From Beta vulgaris subsp. vulgaris (taxonomy: Eukaryota > Streptophyta > Magnoliopsida > Caryophyllales > Amaranthaceae), in contig NC_079209.1 of NCBI RefSeq assembly GCF_026745355.1, forward strand, positions 45,199,523 to 45,263,522: DNA of 64,000 nt. Direction: 5' to 3'. Both the position numbers and the translations under genes were made by a program. The notes beneath the pieces were generated by a model. The model worked only from the letters and a program-made list of their open reading frames with translations, did no database searches and was not told where the DNA came from. Every line of letters starts with the position of its first letter. Position 1 is the stretch's first letter. Shown here piece by piece: positions 39,521-52,100 of this stretch.

Positions 39521-41280
39521 AAACAATGAAGTAATAAAAGTATTCATAATCAATCAAAGTATTCATAATCAATGTACACGTTAATCAAGCACTAAAAAAG
39601 GATTTGAGGAAAAATAAAAAGGTAAGGAGAAACTGTCGAGTAAGAGTACTACTTGAAAAGACAACAAGTGGAGGCCTGGAGTGCCAACCAGGTAACATTA
39701 CAATAGTTTTTGGATTTTTTTTTTACTATTTTACCTCTAACTCTTTTCTCTCTTTACATTTTTCTCTTTTTTCTCTTCTAAATATTCGGAATTGCTAGTT
39801 TGCCATTCACGACTTTGCACTTTCCTTTTTCTTAGTCGATTCTGATGTTTTTTATTTTTGTTTTTGACAAACTCAAATTTTTTCGATAAAATAGGGTGGC
39901 CCGTGCCACCCAAGGCCCAATTTGGGTCCGCCCTGTTAGTAGATCGAACCTTTGAAGTTCGAAAAGATGCAACCTTGTAATTCTTCGACCTTTTGTCTTC
40001 TTTTCATAATAAAATTAGATAAGTTATGCACGATGATGAACCTATAATTTCCTTTTCTTTTCCTTGTATGTTAGCCTTCAACCTTATTTGATTATTTAGT
40101 TCTCCATTGAGATTCAGTTAACTGCCAAATGAAAAGAAGTTATAAACCCATTTTCAAGTATCATGTTATAACCTAATCTTATTAGTTGTACGCCATTTGT
40201 TACAACGATTGCTCAATACTTGACAAAATTTGGTGGCAATCCACGCAAAGTCCTCAAAATTGGTCAAAAGCAAATAAATTAAGCATCTTTACTCGGACCT
40301 AATATTGGTTGAAATTCTCTAAGGAATTGTTAGTTATATATATGAAAAGTGACAATCAAGTGTAAATGCACGGGCGTAACTAAGGGGCGGGTGAGGGCTG
40401 TGACCCCCGCTAACTTTTAAATTTTACGTTAAAAATTAGGTAAACTTTTTTGTACTAAAAGTCAAGCTGTTTTTTTTTATTTGCTCCCCTCTAATAAATT
40501 AGGCAAAACAACTTTTTTGGCCACCTTCAAAGACGATTTTTATTCAGAACAAGTAAACGCATATCATTAGTATACGCTCTAAAAACATATCTTATTTATT
40601 TTCGATTATCCTTTTTTGTATGAGGAATTAATGATTGAAATGTAACTTTGTTTATCTTCTTCTCTTGAAGATATATTCAACATCGCACAAACATGCATAT
40701 CATTTGATCATTTCTTACAGTACATCTCTAAGGCATATTTCGATTGTCGCCTTACTTAGATTTAATCAAAGTGCATGCTAACTGTAGACACCTGCTTTTA
40801 GCAGGATACGATGATGAACAACTCGTAATAGATGGGATGTCCTTGAAAGCACGCATCATAATAGACTGTCCAGCCGCGCGATTTTTAATATAATTATTCT
40901 AAGATTTTTATTTCGATTGTCGTTTTAAGCGAGTTTTGGCCAATATTTTAATAAAATGAATTCAGAAATTTAGTTTTCAAGCTTTAGATTGGGCTTTTTA
41001 ACAATTTTATGAAGTGCGGATTTTAAGCCCGAAACTTCCAAAATGTACTGAACACAAAATAGATGGATCCAAACCAGTTTGAGCCCAGGACCCCTAGGGC
41101 ATTGAGCCACTGCCGCGGCCCACATGGTCCAGGTGTCCAATTTTGCTCAATTTTCTTCCTACACTTATTTACAGCATTTTTGGAGAGACGTGTGTCAATT
41201 TATGCCCAGTTCCATACAACGTGACCCACTCTCATATTTTCTCCAGTTTTGCTCAGTTTATGCAATATATTGCATACGAC
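39521..41280. other. Gene-free spacer
   Basis: No gene seen. The patch at 40365-40430 (gggcgtaactaaggggcggg) and the patch at 41065-41110 look like eroded transposon ends. Two overlapping 60-codon frames near 41124-41331 show no family resemblance. Confidence 0.45.
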
Positions 41281-41284
41281 TCAA

Positions 41285-41665
41285 CTTTAGCTATGGGCGA
41301 AAAAATCCGATATGAACAATCCGTTTTTTAAGTTTTGGATAATTTGGAGTGGATATCCAAAAAAAAAGTTACAGATATTTGGATTTGATATGGATCAAGT
41401 TTTTAGATTTATGATAGTCCATAAATCCAAAATTTACTTATTTTTATTATGATACCGAAAATGAGCTTTAGTTAAATAAATTGTCAGATCGGGTTTGATT
41501 TTATTTATTTATTTAAGTGTCAACTTGGTTTAGAATTTTTTTATAAAAAAGATTTTTAGATATATATATATATTGGATTTCCGTGTCGAATATCAAGTAG
41601 ATGATGTCCAGATTTTCCAGATTGGATTGGATTCGGTATTCAAAAATGCACCACCCCTAATATTA
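41285..41665. mobile_element. Degraded hAT-like MITE
   Basis: The right end aaaatgcaccacccctaata, inverted, reads ttaggggtggtgcatttttg, the style of hAT MITE ends; the interior has many ggatatccaaa / tttggat motifs in both orientations. The left end (tagctatgggcgaaaaaatc) fits poorly and no 8-bp duplication was found. An (at)n microsatellite follows at 41665-41720. Confidence 0.4.
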
Positions 41666-41674
41666 TATATATAT

Positions 41675-41724
<50 letters not shown>

Positions 41725-42105
41725 ATCAAATGAGCTTGTGTTTCAAAGCTAGACTCAGACCCACACGTGAATTTCAACACCCAAATCTAACATAGACTTA
41801 ATGAATCTCAAATATTCTAGATGCATACCCTAATAATTAATCGAATCCAGCGGATATGGGTCGGGTCCTAACTCCTCTTTGTTGTTTTTAGACTAGAAAA
41901 TATAATTGGTCCGAAGACCAACCCCTCCTAAGCTACTAGCTTGTAGGACACACCAGCTCAACGACTAGTTACAAGGTTAAAACGCATAAGTAAATGCCCC
42001 AACATACTGTTGAGATGAGAATTTAAATCCCGAACAATAACCTAAAATTCGAGGTGGTACTCCATCGAGCTACCATCTCCGCCTCAAATTCCAGCTATCC
42101 TCAAT

Positions 42106-42490
42106 TAAGGATGGAAATGGGTGATGGATGATCCATCACCCGCTTAACTCGATATTTTAAATGGATGAAAACCTGAATTTAAATGGATGGAAAGTGGGTA
42201 GTGGGTGACAATTTTTTCATCCGTCATCCAATCCATCACCCGTTTAACATCCAACTCATTACCCAATTATAAAAGTTTACATGTAAATTACTTATATTTT
42301 ATGTTTTTGATATAATTATTTTATATTATGTCACTAATTTCTTTTTAAAAATATACAAAATATCATCACCCGTTTAGCACCCGACACACCCGTTTCACCC
42401 GATGGATGGATGCGGGTGGAGTAAACAATTGCGGGTGGTGGATGCGGGTAATGTTCCACCCGCCCCGAATCCGATCCATTTCCATCCCTA
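42106..42490. mobile_element. Non-autonomous hAT element upstream of DNA2
   Basis: Ends TAAGGATGGAAATGGG and CCATTTCCATCCCTA; exact 8-bp duplication tcctcaat at 42098-42105 and 42491-42498. Subterminal gggtgatggat / atccatcaccc repeats in both orientations. It lies roughly 100 bp before the likely DNA2 transcript start and so may form part of the promoter. Confidence 0.9.
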
Positions 42491-42589
42491 TCCTCAATCC
42501 TTCTTTATTTATTATTTTTTTTTTTGAGGGGTGGGTCTGGGCGGGAAGATCTCATAACAATTCAAAAATACATGGGTTTCATCCCGCGC

Positions 42590-43122
42590 AATTTTCCGTT
42601 GTGTTCTTTCTCGCAAGTCGGTGTAACAAGCAACTCTACGAGTCTCCTCTTTCTCTGTCATCTTCAAACATCGACTGCAATATTCTGGGCAAATTTTTGA
42701 GCAAGGTACTTGTGCAATTTTGGAATTTTATTTGCTCATTCAAAATTTTATTTTTTAATCTTTTTAAAAACTTAAATCGGTTTTCATATTGTTGAATGAA
42801 ATTTTTTCTTTTGAATTTTAAGTTCTTATTTTTTAAAATTGTTTTTCAGTTTTGGAACTTCAATTACTGAATATTTTAGACTGCAATTCAAATTCGCTTG
42901 AATTTCCCTTTTTCGTAAACTTTTTTAGCTTAATTTTTCCACTTTATTTTTCTTCAAGTTATATTTTGGTCTTCATCTTCAACATTATTAGGTTCAGTCA
43001 GTGATTGCTAGATTTTAGAAATCTGCAGCTTCATTTATCATGTTTTAGCATCAATTCATTCTATTACAGTAACGAGGTCAAAGACGCCATATCAGGCATT
43101 CAGAGGAGAGAGAGAGAAAGAG
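42590..43122 (+). promoter_or_regulatory. DNA2 5' untranslated region with a likely leader intron
   Basis: A C/T-rich stretch (tctcctctttctctgtcatc) leads into gcaag|gtactt at 42706; an acceptor ctattacag at 43069 is followed by taacgaggtcaaagacgcca and the start codon at 43123. Leader introns are common in plant housekeeping genes. Transcript ends are not visible, so the left boundary is a guess. Confidence 0.5.
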
Positions 43123-46100
43123 ATGCCGCCAAAGAAGAAACAAAATGGCTCATCATCTTCAACATCCAAAAAATCTACTCCAAAGACCAACTCTCAACCT
43201 TCTAAGTATGGTATTCAACACTTTTTTGAGCGTCGTTCTCAAAATAATCCAACTTCTTCACATCAAAACCCTAAACCTTGTCCTAGTTCTGATCCCAAGA
43301 GATCAAATTTAGCCGTAAACGGGTCGAACTTGGAGCGAATTAGGAGCGAAGAAAAAACAGGTGTTGAAAATGGAGTTAACCCACCAATTAAGGATGTGGG
43401 TTCACCAGTATTTGATCAGAAACTTGATAATGGGTCGGATTTGAAACAGGTTGCAAATGGAGTTTCTGAGAAAATTAGGGTTTCTAAGAATGTGGGTTTA
43501 TCGATTGGTCAAAACCCTAAAAAGGGTTCGAATTTGGAATCTGAGAATACCCCACCAGATGTGTTGGTGGATTTGACTGATTCAGATGATGTTTTGGAAG
43601 TTACCCCAGAAGTTTCAAAGTGCATGCCCAGAAAGCGGTTTAAGTTCTCTCCTGGAATGGTAATTATGCATTTCTGTGTAGTAGCAACACTAGTGAAGTG
43701 ATTAGACTGTATAGGGTATACGCCGTCGGCTGATTATGATAATTATATTTTGCTGACAGTTATTTAGTATTTGGTTGTCTGAGTTTCTTGGAGTAGCTGG
43801 CTTATCTTCCCTCTTTAACAAGCTTCTATGCCTTCTGCAAAGGAAGTTTTCCTGTTACATTGATGCAATTTTGCCATCATGATTGTTGCGGCGATAGCCA
43901 AAATTATCCCTTCTGGAATTCTAGTCCTTTATTAAAGTACTGCAGCTCTGTGCTGCCTCCCTTCCAAATTTTATGTCCATTTTACACATTTCTTATTTCA
44001 TGTTATTTGTCACTTTAAATATCATGCGCTACTACTAGTTAGATTAAAATACTGTTATCGTATTATGTTTAGGTTTTGAATGGTGATACGAGTGTGAACG
44101 ACTACAAACTTGTCAGATTAATATATTGATGTAGTAGTAACTTGAAGTTTTGAATTGTAATGCAATAACTAACAACCTTTTGATCTGTGTGCTCAACTTT
44201 TAAAGACTTGATTTTTTTATGGATGGAGTGATTATTTTTTTGGTTTACCGTTGTTTCACGAGTTAAAGTTGTAGATTTTCCAGATTGCAATTAAATTGTC
44301 GTGGTGATGGTGATTGGTGACACAGTTAATTAAGCAAAGTCAGGATGATGGAGGGGAAGTGGTGACGTGGAAGATTTCTCCTGTAAATGAGCGCCTTCAA
44401 GCAATTTCCAAGCTTGCTCCTGATGTAATGAAGGCTTTAGCTGATGCTTCGAGGCTTAATTCTTCCAGCTTCCAGAACATGTCTGAAAATACTGTAAGAA
44501 TATTGATTGGATTGGTCGACTCCTAATTGCTAATCTGTTAATGCTTAGTCAGTTTATTTAAAGCTAGAATTTTACAGAATGTGCAAGTTCCGCAGGGAAA
44601 GCTTTTTGAAGAAAATTTGATGCCTATAATCGGGGCACCTGAAAAATCAACTTCATCAAATGGTGTTGTATTGAAGGGGGTGAGTCATGGTCATAATACC
44701 AATATGGACATCCATGACGGCAGTGTTTCAGAATTACATATCTCAGGAGCTCATTGTAGTCAGAGCCCTTTTAGAACTCCACCTTCATTGTCATATCGGC
44801 ATGATAAGGTAACAAACTTTTCATGCTTCTTAAATTTACCTTGGATGTTATTCCTATCTTTCTATTTACAATGGTTCATATATCTAGTGCAGCCTACTAA
44901 GAGTGTTGTTAATAAGGAGAGTCTCAGAGAATGCACAGGACTGAGACAGCATAAAAAGGTGAGTTATGTTCATGTTACTTAATCTATGGTGCCTTATTAA
45001 TCTTTTTACAATGCCTTTTTGTTTGGTTTTGTCTTTTGTGGGTATCCTTCCAAGATAGTCTGTTGAATGTCATGTGTGCTTGGAGATAACCAACAACAAT
45101 TCTTGAAATATGTAATTTGGCATACTCATGGCTATCATTTCATGACTTTCTCCAGGCCCTGCTTGATCTCCTAGATCAAGTAGAAAGTGCGATTTCAGTT
45201 GAAGGGTCAGCATTGGATGGACAGTTGAAACACCCATCGGGTGTTTGCAATAAAATCAGTGGCGAGGAATCTGTAAAATCTAATATGGCTAGAAATAGAG
45301 TGGCAGCAAAGGAACAAGAGGAGGCTGATTTGCGATGTTCTGATCCTTATTATCTTGTCTTAGAGGTATGTGTCAAACACAAGTGCTCTAATAATGGAAC
45401 TAATTTTTTATAGCCGTTTCAGTTTTCTTCCCCTCCCTTTCCCTTTGAAGAGACTTCCATTATTTGTGGATTTTGATAATCTTCTGTGTTATTTCTTTTG
45501 GTAGGTAACTGAGAAGCGTTGTACTACTTCAGCTGGAACGCAATGTTCAGTGAAGGTAATTTGAAGATTTAATATGATAATGTTTTCTAATAAAGTTCAA
45601 ACAGAAACAGTACCACAGCGTAATTAATTATCTTTCTTTTAGGTTCTCCGTCTGCTAAATGAGCTAAATGGGGAGGAAAAATGTGTACATCTGTGGGATG
45701 ACTGGTAAGTAATTTGTTTTTTTGCTTTTAGTTTGCAACCATGTAGACATTTGGGCTTTCATCTTTTAATGTATCATGTCTGTATCTGTATTTTAATTTT
45801 GTACTGGCAATGAAGTTACAGATAATTGAATTTTGATGCCACTTAATTTTGTGGCTTATATTATTAGTAATCTTTGTTGCTTCTCCTTTGAGTTTTCTTA
45901 ACTCCACTATAGCAATGACATTTGTGTTTAACTGAGGTTGACTGAAATGACTATTAGAGCAACTCCAATGGTGCAAAAAAAGGACTTGCTAGCAATTTTG
46001 CAAAATACTTAGCTAGTTGCTTAACCATTGGAGTACAAAATGGAGTTTTGCTATGTTAAGCAAATTGGCTCTATAGAGCAAATTGGCTTAGCCAAAATGT

Positions 46101-49100
46101 TGGGTCCCACCCAACAAATAGCTTCTCAATAAGTGATATTTTATATATTAAAAAAAAGGAAAAAGTATTTGTGTGACCTACCTAAGCAACAAAATAATTT
46201 AGCTAAACCACTAAAGGAAAGTTGGCTAAAGATAGAATTAGTTAAGAAAAATGATGTGGCATCTTTAGCCAAGTATTGTTTTAGCTAACCATTGAAGTTG
46301 CTCTTAGTGGCTTAGTGATATGGCGTGATTAGCTGTAACTGGAATATTTTTTCAGTTACTTGAATTACTACATGCTGAGATCAAACTTAATACTCCATAA
46401 TCCTTTTGAGGTCCCCAACTTCTGACCACAAAATTTGATGACTAATGAGCATGTTTTGCACAAGGGCTGCTGGTTCAGTGGTGGAAATTGGTAAGCAATA
46501 CCAAGGTCCTTGGGCTTCTTGGCGTTTTCCTTTCCGGCAACTGCATAATATTGGATGTCACAAACGTGAGATATCCATCTTTCCATGTTACCTTTGAACT
46601 AATCCTTTAAGCACAAATGTCTTTCGTTCCTCCATTCCGCGGTTGAAATTCTTGCTTCTTGCCCACGACCAGGTGTGTAAGTTTGGTTTATGGAATGCAC
46701 TTGGCCCAAGTCCAAGGGCATGTTGCACAAAACTAGCTGTTGAAGTAGCTTTATCTCTTGGAGTGGATGCTATCGTCAGTATTATATGTCAGATTAGATG
46801 TTTGATGGAAGTGTTCTGCTCATCTAATTGTTGAAGAATTAAGCTAGTTTTGCTTGCTTTTGCAAAATACTTTTCCAGAAACTATACGCTAGTGTTGACC
46901 AAGTCTAGACTGTAAAAGCTACTTAAAAGTTGCTGCTGAAGAAGGCCAAATCCAATTTCACATAATTTGGTATTTGAATATTGAGTCCAAATCCTAACTG
47001 AATTTTGACCTTATGCTAACTCCAAACAAGAGCACTAAGCTAGTTTTGCTTGCTTTTGCAGAAATGCTTCTCCAGAAACTATACGCTAGTGTTGACCAAG
47101 TGTAGACTGTAAAAGCTACTTTAAAAGTTGCTGCTGAAGAAGGCCAAATCCAATTTCACATTATTTGGTATTTGAATATTGAGTCCAAATCCTAACTAAA
47201 TTTTGACCTAATCTTAACTCCAAACAAGAGCACTAAGCTAGTTTTGGTTGCTTTTGCAGAAATGCTTCTCTAGAAACTATACGCTAGTGTTGCCCAAGTG
47301 TACACTGTCAAAGCTACTTTAAAAGTTGCTCCTGAACAAGCCCAAATCCAATTTCACATTATTTGGTATTTGAATTTTGAGTCCAAATCCTAACCAAATT
47401 TTGACCTTAACCTAACTCCAAACAAATACAATTCAAATTGCTAATTTAGATCCATTGCGATAAGTCCATATTTTGGAACTTGTTTTCTCTTTTGAGGAAA
47501 CAAATAGACCTACTTTTCAATGACAGTAAAATTTATGAAGCCAAAAGAACCAAAAGAGCCCATGTCTTGGCTCTCAAATCCTTCAACATAGCTTTAGTTT
47601 GAAGTAAATCAACCACAATAATATCTAATGCAAAATTACCAAAGTAAAACATTAGTAGATAGGATCAAATATTTGGAGTGGACCCTTTTGTTTAGTTCAA
47701 CTGTAAATATAAGTTTTGCATTTGGTTTAATTTGCTTGTTTATTCCAAATCCAAACTCAAAATCCTTTTATTTTCTAAACTATCCAAATGCGTTCGACTT
47801 TAAAGAAAAATACGATATTTTGCTAATTTGGTTTGTGTTTGGATTGGACTGTGGATTTTGTCCGAGTAACTTACACCTGGCCATGACCCGTGAACCTAAA
47901 CCTAGAATAATTGACCAGAAAAGCTCGAGTATGACAAGACACTATCTTGCATCTCATGGTTTGGAGCTAGCTCAACCTTCTTTTCACTTGGCAATTGATA
48001 TAAAAGGTTTTATGTTGAATAATGTCTGTGTTAAATTCTGGTATATTATCACATGACCATGCAGAATGATCCTTGTATATGTTCATAAGGTTAAGAAGGC
48101 TTGTTTGTTAGAATACGGTTGATCATAGCTATAGCCTATAGCTGACTTTCGTGGACAACACATATGTGACCAAATGGTCTTTGCAATCTGCCGAGATACT
48201 ATTAGCTATTTGTATGTGCTTACTACTGACTAGATGTTGACATATAGTGAAGCTAGCAGATTTCTTGATCCTATAAGACGGATAAAATAGTGCTCTATCT
48301 AAACTAGTTAGATGTTTATTGTGCTTTTACTGTTGCACTCGCAGGTTCTATAGCGTGATTGAGCCTGGAGACACCATACGAGTTATTGGTGTATTTGATA
48401 ATCAGGGAAATTGTGATGTAAATCATGACAGTAATCTTCTTATAACACATCCTAACCTACTACTTTCAGGGACTCGGGTGAGTTTGACTTCTACTTCTTT
48501 TGTTTCATATCCATTATTCTCGGCCTTACAGCTCATTGGTGTGATTGGAAGACTAGATTACTGTTAAAGAAACTGATGTTCCTATAGGTTGCAGGTAGTT
48601 TTGGTTGTCCTAGGCGGGCAGTATTGGATGAGAGGCTGAAATGTGGTGAATACTCAACTGCAGCATTAACTGGCACTTTGCTGCACCAAATCTTTCAGGT
48701 GCTGCTCCTGATATAAGTTTCTGTGTTAGGACTGTCAATACTAAGAGTAGTTTAGGAATAGGTTGCTAAAGCACTGTAGTAGTAATGTTATGAAGACATG
48801 TAATTTGTAGGCCGGGCTTTTAATGGAGATTCCCACAATAGAGCTACTCCAGGAATTTGCAAAGGTTGTACTTCAGAAAAATATCGAAGGCTTGTATGCT
48901 TGTGGAGGTAAGATCTTACACTGTTTCAGGTCTCTATTTCTTCTTTAAGGATGTTGTCTTGATTTATGGTTTTCTCTGATATTTTTGACTCCAAAGTCTT
49001 GTCTATGTTTTACACCTTTTCTTCATTTTAAACTTGTAGGAGAGAAAATCTGATAGCTTTTGCTCATACATGGTAATACGATCTACTGTGTTGGCTTGCA

Positions 49101-52100
49101 GTACAGGAAAATGATATGCGTGAAACCTTGAATGATGCAATTCCAAGGATATGCAATTGGATAGCACTTTTCAGAGATTCACAGGTTGAGCAATCTTTCA
49201 TCTCTTAGATGCTGAATTGTTGAATTTTTTATGATATTGCATTGGAAGATGAAGCTATGCTTATGATGATGCTACTGATATTAGGCTAGCTCGTTTCTAG
49301 TGTTTTCAATAAAGTAGTACTGAAATCTTGAAACATCATAATGTAAGCTGACAATAGGAAATTAATCTGCCAACTTGTGTCTATTTACAATTTAAATTTA
49401 ATCATATTAAGACTGTGTTTTTCATGATACTCAATTATTCATTTTCTAGGAGAAGTCAAACGTAGCTCAATGTGACTGTTACTGCAACTTAATCAGAGAT
49501 TTCTGTGTTCATTTTTCTTCAACAAATTTTATTGATCAAGAAACGAGATGGCCCTAAAGTAGTGCAACTTGCCTATCGTGTCAGTGTAATTTCCTGTGCA
49601 CATGGGAAATTGACTTCTGAGTTCTGACTAGAGTTAGGCATGGGCCGGGCATGAGTAAATGGCGGGCCGTGCCGGGCCGGGCTTGAAATTTTAAAAATTT
49701 GTCAACGGCCCGGCCCAGGCCCACGGACCCGCGGGCCGGCCCATGTTCTATGTTGTATTTTTGACAGTTGGGTAAAAAAAAAGGAAAGGAGCGTTCGGCC
49801 CGTGGGCCAGCCCACACGGGCTCGTGCCGGTGCGAGCCGAAAATAAAATTTCTTGACCGTGACAGGCCCTCGGCCCACGTAGCGGACAACGGGCCGGACC
49901 GGGGCTCGAGCGGGCTCGTGCCGGGACGGGTCCAAATCGTGCCGCACATGCCCACGGACCCGCGGGACGGGCTCGTGCTTGCCACGGGCCGGCCCATGTT
50001 TTATGTTGTTTTTTTGACATTTTTAGGGTAAAAAAACAAAGGAAAGGAGTGTTCGGCCCGCGGGCTCGTGCCGGTGCGGGCCGAAAATAAAATATCTTGA
50101 CCATGACAGGCCCGCGGCCCACGTAGCAGACAATAGGCTGGACCGGGCCTCGAGCGGGCTCGTGCCTGCCCGGCCCATGCCCACCTCTAGTTCTGACTAG
50201 GCAAGGTGACTTTTCCTTAACTTATATTTTGACACATCCATCTTTCTTGACTGGTTATAGACATAAAGATGCTAAATAATGCCTACTCCTTATAGACTGA
50301 CTGGATGTTTCATATGAACGACGCTACCATGCCTCTAACCATATGATTAAAGGGAGTTAAGATCAATTATGTTTGAGCTATGATGATGTTTTGTGAATAT
50401 TCAAGGATTTACTTATTCATATAGATAATTTGGTCTCACAGTTATGTTACAATAAACTTCACATTGTTGAAGAGTACATTTATGCAGCAAGTGAAAGAGT
50501 ATTAACTAATAGTTCATTGGCACGGTGTAGTGGAAAAATCTTTGTTGAGTTGCATTCAATTAACTAGCAGAAGTAAATCAGGACATACAACATTAAATGC
50601 AGGATATGGTCTGTGGGATCAGCATCGGAGGAATGACCTTTTGATGTCATTTTGACTCGACAATGTTATAGATTGGAGAGGGGTAGAGGTTACTCCTGCT
50701 TCTACAAGCTGTCCCGATAGGCATTCCAATGAAACCTTCATTTAGGCTTCGATAGTTGTTGTGCTGGTTTTGATAGGTTTATCCCCTTTTTGTTCTACCC
50801 AGTCCCTCATATGTTGCTTTATGACAACAATTGACCTGTAAGCATGCACAATCAATAACATTGTAGTGGGGACATTATATACTTCGTCCTGCTAAGTCCG
50901 TTGCTTCATGACCTGCTGGCAGGTCTTGATCTAGTTGGAACTCCTCTCCATTTGTACTCGTAAATGCACCAGCTGTCTTTCAGCAAATGTTAGGTTTGGC
51001 AGTTAGTATGTAGATGTATATTTGTGAAATGAATATGATCTGTATCTGTAATATAATATCTGATATTGTTTTGTCATCTTGCCACTATGCACTGAGGGAG
51101 CTTCCTCAACGACTCGAGGTTATATTCTTATTCGTGTTCCACACGACAAGACTTGTTTGGTATAATGTATCTTTGTTGTTAGAAAATTTCTGATCAGCTT
51201 CTAAGTTATTGCAGAAACCAAATGCACCTACTGTCGATTTTGGGCCCAATGATGGACTGATGAGAGTGAGCATATGCGATGTAAGGCATCATGTTAAACT
51301 CTGAGTGTTTTTATTCATTAGTTTTCTACTTTAACATCTTTTCATCCCTTATGTAAAACCTGGATAGTACTCATAAGCTGTTCTTAGTAATATTTGTTGT
51401 CACTGTTGACCATTTTGTGCCTGGTCTTTGTTTTTTTTGTTACAACTGTCAATATAATTTTGCAAGGTGTGTTTAGGTAGTTGATATTGAGGAAATGGCT
51501 TGGGCGCCAAAGTATGGCTTGAAAGGAATGATTGATGCTTCCCTTCGAGTACAAATTCCCTCGAATCGAAAAGAGGCTAATGAAAAGATAATTCCCCTAG
51601 AGTTTAAAACTGGCAAAGCTACCAGTGGACAGGCAAGCTCCCTTTTGACTAAACTTTAACCCTTTTAAGTTAGTTTCAATCAGAAAATATTTTCAGTATT
51701 TTTTTACTCTTTTGGTTGAATGCATTCTTCTGCAGTCCCTGACAGAACACTCAGCCCAATTGATCCTCTACACTCTTCTCTTGTCTGAGAGGTTTGTACT
51801 TATGTCTCTTTGTCTCTTTTCTTTCAAAAATTTTCGGCATCTGAAAATATTTTTTCTAATATATCCTATGATGGTCAGATATTTGCAGAAGATTGATTCT
51901 GGCCTTTTATATTACCTGTCGACAGATCAGACATTGGTAAGCTTAGACAATATTGTCACTTTCTTATGAATCTAACTTTCTATTTATTTACATATTATTG
52001 AGCAAATACATCAATTTAAAAAGGGGACTACTGTCCGGAGATCAGACTTGATTGGACTGATTATGCGTCGGAATGAATTAGCTCATAACATTATTAAGGC

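Noticed and set aside
44102..44290. Minus-strand 62-codon frame in DNA2 intron 1
   Set aside because: No resemblance to any family, low complexity, wholly intronic.
47628..48056. 142-codon frame in DNA2 intron 7
   Set aside because: Follows the tandem array, lacks a family match and would have to be skipped in the well-supported splice from 45704 to 48345.
49581..50122. Overlapping frames of 81-138 codons on both strands
   Set aside because: They lie in a GC-rich hAT element bounded by an exact 8-bp duplication and have no domain.
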